In this document: positions 23,991 to 35,139 of the stretch, one piece after another
Layout of the letters: each line of letters starts with the position of its first letter
Position numbering within the stretch: position 1 is the first letter of the stretch
Assembly (NCBI RefSeq): GCF_963678975.1
Contig: NC_089274.1
Location: forward strand, 49,072,075 to 49,136,074
DNA: 64,000 nucleotides
Direction of reading: 5' to 3'
Source of the DNA: Dysidea avara
Taxonomy: Eukaryota; Porifera; Demospongiae; Dictyoceratida; Dysideidae
The notes under the pieces: model-generated
Database searches by the model: none
What the model was told of the DNA's origin: nothing
Seen by the model: only the letters and a program-made list of their open reading frames with translations
Position numbers and translations under genes: made by a program

Positions 23991-25620
23991 GGCTTTTTTG
24001 GCTGAACCTTGCAATATGGTCTATAGTTTATTTTATGCTGCATAATATTTCTCCATACTATGGACTACTCAAAACCACCTGCTGGACCTCTGTCAGCATT
24101 GGGCAAAATGGGATATTAACTTAGGAAATTCTAGTATTTTGGTCATTCCATGCTAAATTTTCAAAGAAATTAAAATATTAACCCACTCTTTTCAAATTTC
24201 TTCAAAATTGGCACAAAGACAGTGCATCATGATTCAAAGTCATACACCAAATTTCATTTGATTCCTTTGATCACATTCTGTGTTATGCCTGTTTGCTTTA
24301 CTGGCATTTTTACTGCATTTGTGATTGTACAATACTTCTAATGTTCTACTATACAGTGAAACCTGTCCATCTGGATCACTGTATAATAAGGTCACCTGAT
24401 TTAAGCTGACCATTGTAACAGCCTCCTAATTGTGTCATTTGTGTCATTTGTGTCCACAGTGACTTTAACATGTTTAATGCAACCACCTCCTTAATAAGGC
24501 AGGCCTACAGAGGTGACCGGAATGAACACGTTCACTATTACTTTTATGCTGAGCAATAACTAAATGGTTTTAGATATAAGTAAATTGTCTAAGCTCTGTT
24601 TTCAACATCAGCTTCACTTTCTGCCTTGAATAGAGAACATGTAAAGTAGTAAATGATGGGATCCATGCCAAAATAGCCAAGCTGCAGACAGAATAGCCAA
24701 ACTGTGAAGTAAATCACCAAGAAATTGCTCCAAAAATTAAAATTTCAGCTAGACCAATACTTTTTACTTTAAGTTTATAGCTAACTACAGTTATAGTACC
24801 ACTACACTCTTTGCACAGCTTGACTGTTATGGATTTGTTGTACCCGAGCAGTGTCCCTGTCTACCACTGCATTCCATAGAACACCGGCTGTATATGTACA
24901 TACATGTGCGCATTCAGCATGCACTATTATGAATTATTTGTAAAACTAAATTTGTACCGCATATGTGTGTGTATATGGCAGGCTGTTGCTGACCCCAATA
25001 TATGCTGTTGATAAATGCCGATAGAAGAAATCATTAGTGGAGCAAATAGGTGGCAGTAGGAAAGACTTTTAAGTCAAATTTTGTTTATGCAATATAATGT
25101 GATGAATGCTCTTATAGGCTGGATTTGTGTCTTCCACATGCAATTCCCAATTGTATGAATAACTTTGTTTCTGAAATTTTTCTTCTTCCATTGCCCTATG
25201 TTATAGCTCAAAACTGACAAAATTTCAATCAATAACTTATTTCCAACCTAAATTAAGTTATGTATCATTAAAGTGGTAAAAATTGGTGTGTGGAAGACCT
25301 TTCTTGCAAATTCGGTTACAAAATGTACACTGAGCACTTTTACATCATTGAAAGTTCTCTCTTGCATGCCAAATTGTAAGGTTACCAAAATTCTCATGTA
25401 AAAGGAACAGCATTAAAGTGTAGGAGAATAGCACGCCTTAAAGAATTTGATTTGATGGCCATTTCAGTGAAAATAACAAAAGGTACAGCCAGAAGTGATT
25501 GAGCAGAAGTTAGTGAGAACAGACATAACTTCAGTACAAAGGGCATGCTATGATCTATTTACTGTACATAAAAAATATTGTTTAGGAGTAGCACACAGTC
25601 ATACATACGTGCATGTGTAT
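23991..25620. other. non-coding with scattered element ends
   Basis: Around 24354 a pogo-like end (cagtgaaacctgtccatctg) lacks an obvious partner. 24658-24840 has ends like the composite palindrome (ccaaaatagccaagctg / cagcttgactgttatgga). 25290-25320 has a GTGACCGGA-type right end (gcaaattcggttac). No gene seen. Confidence 0.4.
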
Positions 25621-25621
25621 C

Positions 25622-25845
25622 CTATATAAAATATAGCTAGAGGCTCTCACAACACTATACTCTGGACACCTTAAGACTCCACTGTACTGTTCTTATTGGA
25701 AAGTTGTCCTGATCTCAGAGGCTTCAGAATAGTATGGTGAGAGCCTCTAGCTATATAAAATATAGCTAGAGGCTCCCACAATACCCCACTATACTGCTGT
25801 TATTAGAAAGTTGTCCTGATCTTACAGGCTTAATTGTATGTGTGT
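25622..25845. repeat. inverted then direct repeat of AGCTAGAGGCTC
   Basis: atatagctagaggctctcac is mirrored by gtgagagcctctagctatat at 25738-25757. A second, truncated direct copy follows (25758-25845), including the shared gaaagttgtcctgatct. Confidence 0.65.
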
Positions 25846-27173
25846 TTTATACAAATGGAACCTTAGACAAAATAATATTCTAGTTATCACGGTGTCCACA
25901 TTTCAGGGTATATAGGGGGTTACAAGAGGCAGCTACTGTACTGCATGGATACCACATATGATGCCCCAAAGAAGGCATAACTTCCATTATTTCTTGAAAA
26001 CAAGCTAAGTGAGCTAGAAGATAGTGTAACAGGTGTGAAGAATCTAAACACCAGGCAGTTAATAAGCATAGATGAAAAACACACATATGCTATTTACTGT
26101 ATAGTGAGTGCTTTGTGACATACTCTGCAAGTATATAGCAAGTGCTAGTTATTGAGCTTACCTTTGATGATCTACATACATGTACATTAACTTCTTTATG
26201 TATATAAAACTCATTAGCACCAATGTTATGGAACATTTTGTAATACTGCACCTGATAAATTGTTTGCACTTCATGTACTTTAGCTGGAGAAAGGGTACAT
26301 TAACTGAGCTTTTCCACTCCAGCAAAACCAAAAAGAGGCAAATCATTATTACCGAGACACTTGATTCTATCATGATTTAGAAGCATTCAACAGGAAAATG
26401 GCAGAATTAAATTTCCTACCAGAAAACTGTGTTTGTTATAAAAGTAATGGTAACCATTATAGTATAGCTAAGCTGAAACAAACATTTTTTTAATAAGCAG
26501 ACTAAAGAAAGTCAAGAGAAAAATGTGACTGGGCCTGTGAATAAAGGGAATGTGGGCACATAAAATTTTCCTACTTTTCGAACTTTAATCGCCCATAACT
26601 TTATGTACCAATGTACTATAGCTTTGAAAATTTTTAGCAGGTTCTCAGCAATTGATTGGCTTTATAATACAAGTAGCAGGATGCAAATATGTTACTCCAA
26701 TACTGAGTTACGTCCTGTTGTGTGACAAGGTGTAGTTTGTGCCAGCAGGGCCTATGACAGTCATTGAGACATACGTAACTACAGTATGCATGACGATTCC
26801 TTCAGGGGTTTATGGGACTATTTAATTATTCAGTTTTTTCTGACCTCAGATTTGTTAAATGGCCAGGTTATCAAACAGTTTTGGGTAAAACTGAAACCCA
26901 CAGAAGCTAATTTGTGAAATTTGTATGGTTGCTATGCAGCTAATTAAACTTTGGTTGCTATGGCAAAATGCCCAAGGCTGACGCTTGTCCAGCAGGTGGA
27001 ATATTGTTTTAGGTATACAGGACAATCCAAAAGTGCATTAAAATAAACTATAGACCATTTTGCAAACTTCACCCTGCTGTCTACCAGACTACTATATAAG
27101 AGAAGAGAAATAACAGTATAACATCAAAGAAATCTAATGATTTCTAAATATAGTGTGCACTCCTATTAGGTGT
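25846..27173. other. non-coding, nothing recognised
   Basis: Short open frames on both strands without motifs. A possible left end of the GTGAC family at 26524 has no right partner. Confidence 0.35.
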
Positions 27174-27178
27174 GCAAT

Positions 27179-27915
27179 CAGGGGCGTGGCTAGGATTTTT
27201 TGGAGGGGCTTCCAACAGCAGTATTGAGTTACCAGAAGCAGGGTCTGGGGGTGCAGCCCCCCAGCTGCTGAGAGACTTTCAATATTTTAATGAATTAAAA
27301 CTCAGCAAATCGCAATATTTTATGCAAAAAAGTACATTAATTATAAGTGCTCCTGGGATGAAGCTAGTGCTACCTAGTGGAAACAGACAGCATAACACAT
27401 AGAGACACATATAGTAATCTGTAAGTGATAGTTATATCACTGGTAAAGGAACCATAAATCCACTGATACTAATGGAATCATAACACAAGTGGTAAATTAC
27501 TGGAGTTCTATATCTTTAAACACTGCACACCAAAGCCATAGCAGTAAGCTCAGTTTTGCATTTAATGTTAGAATGTTTGAAAAACTTCACTAATGAAGTT
27601 CCTTAACATATGACTATTTACATGCATGTTCTATTAGAGTATACCTGACTGCTCTATTAGAGTATATACCTGACTGCTCTATTAGAGTATATCGATCTTT
27701 TAAACAAGTTTTGAAGAGGGCTCATGTTACCTCTAAATCCTTCCCTGAGAGATGAATGCAAGCTTTATCAATTGTTGTGCTGTGCCATACACTATATGTT
27801 TACTCACTCATTTTGTCCTGCCACACTAAATGGTGTGTTAGGGTCCTGCTGTAAACTCAGACGTCTAAATTTTTACAGGGGGGATCCCTTGGAGCCCTCC
27901 CTCCCTATGCCCCTG
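27179..27915. mobile_element. non-autonomous hAT-like element, 737 bp
   Basis: Ends CAGGGGCGTGGCTAGG and CCTCCCTCCCTATGCCCCTG resemble those of the hAT at 9295-12882. GCAAT flanks both sides (27174-27178, 27916-27920), again a 5-bp duplication. The interior carries three CTCTATTAGAGTAT motifs (27632-27695). Confidence 0.8.
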
Positions 27916-27920
27916 GCAAT

Positions 27921-28329
27921 GTCTCGAGTTAATGAGATATACACACTGGTAGCAGTGCGTATATCTTGTTAAGGCAGTGTGTGTAACTTGTTTCAATTTT
28001 GAGCCAGTGCAATGTGATATATGTGCACAGGCTTTCCTTTGATCTGAGGTGTGAAAGTGGTATATATATATATATATAAAGAACTTTGTGTGGGAGGATC
28101 AAATCAAAACAGTATTCTTTATTTGGCATACAAGCACAATTATTCTATATTGGGCAGTTATAGAACACTTTATAGACCCACAGTTCTATATCAGGTAGTT
28201 ATAGAACTGTCATGCCTATTTGCAGGCTAATAGCCTGTTTTGAATGAGTGACACTCATTCTTGGCCAGTAATGAAGTTTATTCTCATATGGCCTTTAGTA
28301 AACTTAGGAAAAGTTTTTAAATGACATAA
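27921..28329. other. non-coding spacer
   Basis: Contains a short (TA) run at 28061-28078 and a local repeat of agttctatat / tagttatagaac (28140-28225). No gene. Confidence 0.35.
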
Positions 28330-29035
28330 CAGGGATGTAGCCAGGATTTTTCAAGGGTGGTTTCCAACTGCAATACAAAGCCCCCAGCCATTGAGAGACA
28401 TTGATGTTCAAAACTCAACAGATTGCTATATTTCACAGATGAATTAGTACATTAATGTGATAATATATCAGTTACATTATGATTCTTGGAAACAACCAGC
28501 TAGTAGGGATACACATATACTGACATAAATCAGACATGCCTGTATGAGTGCAGACATGAACAAGACATGAATGACTTATGGTCAATCAAAATATAATTTT
28601 GAATTCTAACAATGTGTGTTATACGCCTATATAAGTGCATGATGTAAATACATGAGGTCTATCTATTCCCATGACTACTTACTGCAATGGTCTACAAATA
28701 TTCCCATATCAATGAGAAACCCTGAAAGTCAACATTCTCTAACAATTAAGTTCCTACTCACATTAATAAACCTAGCAATACACAGATATTTCTTGACAGC
28801 TCTATTAGAGCATAGCTGACTGCTCTATTAGAGTATCTCAGTCTTTCGTAAAAAAAACTTTACACTGTAGATCTTACCCAAAGAGATGAATTTAAGTTAT
28901 ATGTTACTATAAATTGTTGTGTTGTACTGAATGCTGTTATTCACTAACTTTTCTGTTGCAAAACTTATTGGGTGTTAGGGTTCCTGCTAAAAACTTAGAG
29001 GAATTTCTATTTCAAAGGGAGGTTTCCTATAACCG
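28330..29035. mobile_element. hAT-like non-autonomous element, degraded right end
   Basis: Left end cagggatgtagccagga. Its first 350 bp are repeated at 42423-42740, and its right half (28790-29035) at 31690-31925 and, more diverged, 53225-53435. The right half is also homologous to the right half of 27179-27915 (gagatgaat, gtgttagggt). The right terminus is not clear. Confidence 0.6.
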
Positions 29036-30052
29036 TTGGGAAAAATTATCTACATGCCTACATAACAGCACCAAAACAGTTGTAAGGCCACTAAACAATT
29101 TTTTTGTGATATCCATATAGATGTACAAGTTAAGCTGGATTCTGAAAAAAAAAGCTAAAAGTAGATGTTTTCTCTTAAGAGAATTAACATTTCAGCATAA
29201 AAGTGACATTATAGGTATCAACAACAGACACATGTGGCTTGGCTCCATTACAAGTTCAAGAAAAAGTTGTACTACATTTTGTGGCTTTACCCGGCATAGG
29301 CAATGGTGATAATGTAGATTAACCGTAAATTAGTGCTGAAACAATTATTTGGTTAGTTGACTATTCAGTCGGCATGACACTATTCGATTTGTCAATACAC
29401 TATTTGAAAAATTGTTAGCACTTTGTACACTGCATTCAGATGAAATAGCCAGTCTTGAACGGATTGTGAATGAAGTGATGTATGTATCTATGCTGTAAAA
29501 AATTCTATTTTGGAAAAGATAGAAATAGCTTTTAGGCTATACCTTGCTCCCTAACAAAAGGTTTCAGTACTTATTCAATAGAAGTATAAGCTTAAAGAAT
29601 AATCTAATATTCGGTCATTTTGTTTGCAACTATTCGAATAGTAAAAATTGCTATTCGTTTCAGCACTACCATAAGTATTGTGTTAGACATTTGAATGAAA
29701 AGGTTACTATAATTACATCCACAAAATAATTGTTAAATATTTTTGAACAATCAGCTTAATGCATACATATAGGACTTGTCCATTCATAAACAAATGTAGC
29801 TGTATACAAACGATAACCAAGTTTCTTTGCATAACTATTAAAATAAATCCAGTGATGGCACACATATTGGCTTGGTTGATTGGTTGTTTTCCACAGGCTA
29901 TTCAATAGGCATGGAACATATCATTTGAATCACATGTCCTCATGATTTGTCTGATAAAAGCACCCTCACTGTTGGGCTTACAACCAAACTTGGGTTAATT
30001 TACATATCAGGCAAATCACTCAGGCCCATGATACAACTATCACTTCACATAC
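29036..30052. repeat. 3' intronic flank of CCP cassette C
   Basis: Segmental duplicate of 31940-33468 beside cassette D, interrupted here by the MITE at 29331-29668. Ends in the cassette hairpin (about 29935-30035). No exon recognised. Confidence 0.65.
29331..29668. mobile_element. hAT-type MITE, TAGTGCTGAAAC ends
   Basis: 338 bp with ends TAGTGCTGAAAC and GTTTCAGCACTA. Flanking 8-mers ccgtaaat and ccataagt match at six of eight. The duplicate locus near 32400 reads straight through (gaccgtaatattgtg), which is the empty site. Confidence 0.85.
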
Positions 30053-30970
30053 CTCTCTGACATGTGACCAATGTACCATCCCATGTTCCATTATACTGAC
30101 ACATTCTAGATGTGTTACCACTCAGATCATAACCTTCAGCACAACTGAATCTGCAGGTGTCTTGGTATGAAGCCACCCCATCATCTCCCAACATACAATT
30201 AATCATTCCATTATCAGGTTGATGGAGGTCAGGACAGGATACTATTAGTAAAGTTACATCACAGGTGAAATTATTTGTTTAACACTCACCTCTTGCACAT
30301 GTTGTTGTCACACCACTCCAACTTCCATCACTCTGACAACTTCTCAAATTACTACCTCTAACTTCATAACCACTGTTACATGTAAATGTGCATGTGTCCT
30401 CAAAGGAAGCCACCCCATCATCACCAAGTGAGCAGCTGATTGCTCCATTAGTAGGTTGAGAGAGTGGAACACAACCAACTATTGAGGAATTGTTATTTAA
30501 CAACAGTGTACATTATATAATCAACAAACCTCTCCCACAAGTAGCTTCACTACCATTCCACCTTCCATCACTCAAACAAGTTCTACTATGACTACCACTG
30601 GTCAACTGGTATCCAGTATCACATGTAAAATTACATGTCACTTCATACACAACATCCTGGTTACTTCCACTTGAACAAGAAATAGTTCCATTAGCAGGAT
30701 GATTGAGGGTTGGACAGGACACTAATAACATAACACAAACAAAGATAAACTACTTTACAACTAACAGGTGTTTCACCACACCTCTTGTACACCTTGATTC
30801 ATCACTACTCCATATCCCAGGACTGAGACAAGTCCTTGAGCTGTTACCTATTAGTTCAAAACCATTCACACAAGTGTATTGGCAGACATCTTGATATGAT
30901 GTTGTTCCATCATCTCCATAGTCACAGGTGATCATTCCATGTTCAGGTTGTGGCAGTTTATCACAAGGAA
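30053..30970 (-). CDS. CCP (sushi) four-exon cassette C
   Basis: Exons in transcript order: a 30970-30782, b 30721-30530, c 30478-30290, d 30241-30053 (189, 192, 189, 189 nt), introns 60, 51 and 48 nt, phase 1 throughout. The acceptor of exon a is a good TTTTTACAG. All four domains keep six cysteines. The b domain is identical at protein level to those of cassettes A, B and F. Exon a has small changes (DKLPQ, QYTCVNG, SPGIWSSDESRC). This cassette and its downstream intron (28.8-30.05 kb) are a close segmental duplicate of cassette D with its intron (31.7-33.5 kb). Confidence 0.9.
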
Positions 30971-31690
30971 CTGTAAAAATGTTAATCAAACGGTATTACC
31001 GTACCGTTTAAGTAGGGGTCCCCCAAAAATTTTGTGCCACACAAAATTCCACTTTTGTAAATCATCCTAGAGACATCTTACAAGATGAAAATCACCTTTA
31101 CGGAATAGTAGATGAAAATCACCTACTAGTCTAATATAATATTCCTTATTTTCATAGGTGGTGGGGGGGGGCTAGGGGGCTGAAGCCCCTGAGAACGATA
31201 TCACGCAAAATTACCCTTCTTGGAGTGGGGCTGAAAATCGTGATAAAGATCGATATACTCTAATAGAATGCTCAAATACCCTAATAGAGCAGTCAAGGCC
31301 TTCATAAAAAACGTGTTCCTAAAAGTAGCTTAACCCCCCCTCCCGAAAAAGGTTGCCCCTAGTACAGCAGGAATTGAACCAGGTACCTCTTACTTTAAGA
31401 GTTGGTGTCTTACCACTGTATCAAGTGTTTCCAGGTGGCTATAGGCTGTTTTGTACTGCATATAAATGCTATATGTTCATTAACCCTGTAGTCAACAGTT
31501 AAAAGCTTTGCCAAAAAGTTTTAAACTGGCAAATAGCCTGTTTTGACTAAAAGTTGGTGTTTTAGTTAAAATGCTTTAAATTGTACCTATAAAATTGCTA
31601 TAAATATATTTAGCTGAAAGCTAAAATGGCTACTTTTTCTTTGATCCCTAATCCAACTTGAAATTCCTAATTTTTCCTTCTACTTGTTTA
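30971..31690. other. upstream flank of cassette C
   Basis: No gene. 31255-31295 has inverted copies of the CTAATAGAG motif. 31355-31435 holds a tRNA-like segment. The rest is unassigned. Confidence 0.4.
31362..31431 (-). ncRNA. tRNA-like promoter segment (SINE head or tRNA relic)
   Basis: On the minus strand a perfect B box GGTTCAATTCC lies about 44 nt after an A-box-like TGATACAGTGG (one mismatch). The T arm does not pair properly and no acceptor stem is visible, so this is a relic or SINE head, not a tRNA gene. Confidence 0.4.
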
Positions 31691-33468
31691 TATAAATGCT
31701 CTAGTATACTTGACAGCTCTATATGAGTGTATAGCTGACTGCTTTATTAGAGTATCTCAATCTTTTGTAATAAAACTTACAATAGTAGAACCTGTCCTAA
31801 GAGATGAATTTAATTACTTGTGCCATACTGTATGCTGTCTTTTCTGCTGCCAAACTTATTGGGTGTTAGGGTTCCTGCAAAAAACTTAGGAATCGCTATT
31901 TCAAAGGGAGGTTTCTTGAAATCTGGGCATGATTCCTTCTACTTGGGTCACTGTCCCATTGACTTTGAGGGAAAGAGGTGTGTTAATGAGGGATGGTCTG
32001 CCCTTCGCCAACTCCTGCAGCAACATGTCACTAACACTTGACTGTTATGTATGTATTTTTGTATGCAGCCATCATGTATTTGATGTGCGTACTGTATTTG
32101 ATACCGTAAAAAAAATGCTGGGAAAACTCTATCTGCATGCTTGCATAACAACGCTAAAACAGTTGTAAATTCATTAAGCCACACTTTTTGTGATATCTGT
32201 ATAGTATGTACAAGTTGAGCTGGCAGCTAAAATGAAACATGCATTGTCTACTCAAAAGAAATAATATTTCAGCCAACCAGATGATTAAAGGTGACAGAAA
32301 AGGTGTCGTTTGGCTCCATTACAAGTTCAACAGAGTGTTGTAATAGACATTACACTTTTGGCTTCCTCACAGGAAATGTATGGTGAAAATTTAGGTTGAC
32401 CGTAATATTGTGTCAGGCATTTGAACTAGGGCTGTGCGATAATGAAAATACCTATATCTTCGATAATGAAGACCAATTTTATCTCGATAATGATTTTATC
32501 TTGATCAATAATGAGTGATCTGCACAAAAAAATATAATTACACTTTCATACATTAGTATACAGGTGTACAGACCATCTAAGGATAGTTTAGCAAATAGCT
32601 GTACATTAAAAGTAATTTAAAACAGTCTATAAGTTGAATTGGCAAGAGAGTAGAGACAATTCCATAAACATGTCATCCGAATATTTTTGGAATTTAAAAA
32701 AAAATTACGGAAGTTTACTATCATCTCAATAGTAAAAAAACTGTTATCTTTATCATGATAATAGAAAATTATCTTGATAAGCATTTTATCTAAATTATCT
32801 GTCAGCACTAATTTGACCAAAAAGTATTTTTAGTGAGTCAAGCAGTGCTACAAATGAACCAAATTTCAAGACCTGCATCCATAAATGTTTTTGAAGATCA
32901 TACATACTATGGAGGTTATCCATTTGACGACATGCTAAATATTTACCATATAATTAAAGGATACCTTCGTGAATGCATGAGTTACAAGCTGAAGAACACT
33001 GGTGAAAATAAGAAGCTATTATGTTATTCATTGCTTAGCAGTATTGCTTTACAACAGGTCATTGAACTCCAGCTGCTTGTAAGCTTGTACCGCAGAGTCA
33101 CAATTGAAAAAAAGTTTCGTTTTCTTGAACGGGTACCATTGATTTTTGCCTCAAAAAACATGGTGTCTAGTAACTGTTACCAACTTAAACATATAACCTC
33201 TATAGAAGCAAACGTAGCTATATACAAATGATAACCAATTTTTTTATAAAATGAATCCAGTGATGGCACACATATTGGCTTGGTTGATTGGTTGCTTGCC
33301 ACAGGCTATTATTATACAGCTTGCAATAGGTATGGTAAATATCATTTGAATAACATGTCTTCATGATTTGTCTGATATGTACACCCTCACTGTTGGCATA
33401 CAGCCAAGCTTGGGTGTACATATCAGGCAAATCACTCAGGCCCATGATACATCTATCCCCTTACATAC
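31690..33468. repeat. 3' intronic flank of CCP cassette D
   Basis: Homologous to 28790-30052. Interrupted by a MITE at 32427-32810. The 132-residue frame at 32833-33231 lies partly in this flank, has no motif and is not called. Ends in the cassette hairpin (about 33360-33450). Confidence 0.65.
32427..32810. mobile_element. hAT-type MITE, TAGGGCTGTGCGAT end
   Basis: 384 bp from TAGGGCTGTGCGATA to CTGTCAGCACTA, with internal atcttgata / gataatga repeats. Flanks atttgaac and atttgacc match at seven of eight bases. The duplicate locus near 29688 (gacatttgaatgaaaagg) lacks the insertion. Confidence 0.85.
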
Positions 33469-34383
33469 CTCTATGACATGTGACCAATGTACCATCCCAT
33501 ATTCCATTATTCTGACACATTCTAGAGGTGCTACCACTCAGATCATAACCTTCAGAACAACTAAATCTGCAGATGTCTTGGTATGAAGCCACCCCATCAT
33601 CTCCCAACATACAATTAATCATTCCATTGTCAGGTTGATGGAGGTCAGGACAGGATACTATTAGTAAAGTTACATCACAGGTGAAATGATTTGTTTAACA
33701 CCTACCTCTTGCACATGTTGTTGTCACACCACTCCATTTTCTATCACTCTGACAACTCCTCAAATTACTACCACTAACTTCATAACCACTGTTACATGTA
33801 AATGTGCATGTGTCCTCAAAGGAAGTCACCCCATCATCACCAAGTGAGCAGCTGATTGCTCCATTAGTAGGTTGAAAGAGTGGAGTACAAGGAACTATTG
33901 ATGAGTTGTTATTTAACAACAGTGTACATTAAATAATCACCAAACCTCTCCCACAAGTAGCTTCAGTACCATTCCACCTTCCATCACTCAAACAAGTTCT
34001 ACTATGACTACCACTGGTCAACTGGTATCCAGTATCACATGTAAAATTACATGTCACTTTATACACAACATCCTGGTTACTTCCACTTGAACAAGAAATA
34101 GTTCCATTAGCAGGATGATTGAGGGTTGGACAGGACACTAATATAACACAAACAAAGATAAACTACTTTACAACCAACAGGTGTTTCACCACACCTCTTG
34201 TACACATTGGTTCAACATTACTCCACATCCCAGTACTGAGACAAGTCCTTGAGCTGTTACCTATTAGTTCAAAACTATCCACACAAGTGTATCGGCAGAC
34301 ATCTTGATATGATGTTGTTCCATCATCTCCATAGTCACAGGTGATTATTCCATGTTCAGGTTGTGGTAGCTCATTACAAGGAA
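33469..34383 (-). CDS. CCP (sushi) four-exon cassette D
   Basis: Exons in transcript order: a 34383-34195, b 34137-33946, c 33894-33706, d 33657-33469 (189, 192, 189, 189 nt), introns 57, 51 and 48 nt, phase 1. All six cysteines are kept in each domain. In b, Val-Tyr-Glu-Val becomes Val-Tyr-Lys-Val and NGSEATC becomes NGTEATC, which keeps the sequon. Exon c has DRKWSGVTT, a change shared with cassette F, which suggests D and F share ancestry or conversion for this exon. Only 27 bp separate exon a from a 4.5-kb composite repeat inserted in the upstream intron. Confidence 0.9.
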
Positions 34384-34410
34384 CTAAATGCATCATTAAC
34401 AAAAGTATTA

Positions 34411-34730
34411 TCTAATCCAAAACAGTCAAGCTGTAAAAAAAGTGTGCGGCCCTCAGAAAGGCTATGGTGAAAAAAGATGTGAAATCCAAGGTGGCGGCCA
34501 AGAAATGGCTGTGATGGTAGGTTAGTGGTAAAAATTTTAATAATGACAATTCAGGTGAATTTTTGTGCCGCTTCACAAAAATTCACCTGAATTGTCGTTA
34601 TTAAAATTTTTACTACTAACCTACCATCACAGCCATTTCTTGGCCGCCACCTTGGATTTCACATCTTTTTTCACCATAGCCTTTCTGAGGGCCGCACACT
34701 TTTTTTACAGCTTGACTGTTTTGGATTAGA
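34411..34730. repeat. long palindrome, composite copy 3
   Basis: 320 bp, close to perfect inverted symmetry around 34570, ends tctaatccaaaacagtcaag / cttgactgttttggattaga. Confidence 0.9.
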
Positions 34731-34898
34731 TTTCATTTCTTTTTGTATTTGTATACCCCAAAGCCGGCCTATGGCCAGCTTTGGGACTTTTTTAACCTAT
34801 GTTTTTTTCTTTACTACAGGAAGAAGAAAAGATGAAGTAGATGTACTTTAAATATTTTATCAGTAAATGTACAAATTATATATATATATAATACATAT

Positions 34899-35127
34899 GT
34901 GACCGGACTTGCGAAAAGGGGTCCAATTTGCCAACTTTGACAATTGATAACTTCAGATTGGAAAGAGCTATTGCCTTGATATTTGGGCAGTGGTGAGCAC
35001 CACTATAGCTGAATACATGGTGAAATGTTCAGGTTAATAATTATGTTACTTGAACACTGAGTTATGGTCTCCAACATTTACGGAATTGGATGTGTGTGGA
35101 AGACCCCTTTTCGCAAATCCGGTCACA
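34899..35127. mobile_element. GTGACCGGA-family MITE, ATAT duplication
   Basis: 229 bp, ends GTGACCGGACTTGCGAAAAG and CTTTTCGCAAATCCGGTCAC. ATAT on both sides (34895-34898, 35128-35131). Composite copy 1 shows the uninserted form (ataatacatatatttatcat at about 5949). Confidence 0.88.
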
Positions 35128-35139
35128 TATATTGATTAC

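Noticed and set aside
32833..33231. 132-residue plus-strand frame as a gene
   Set aside because: No motif, in a duplicated intron flank, and not open in the sister copy.
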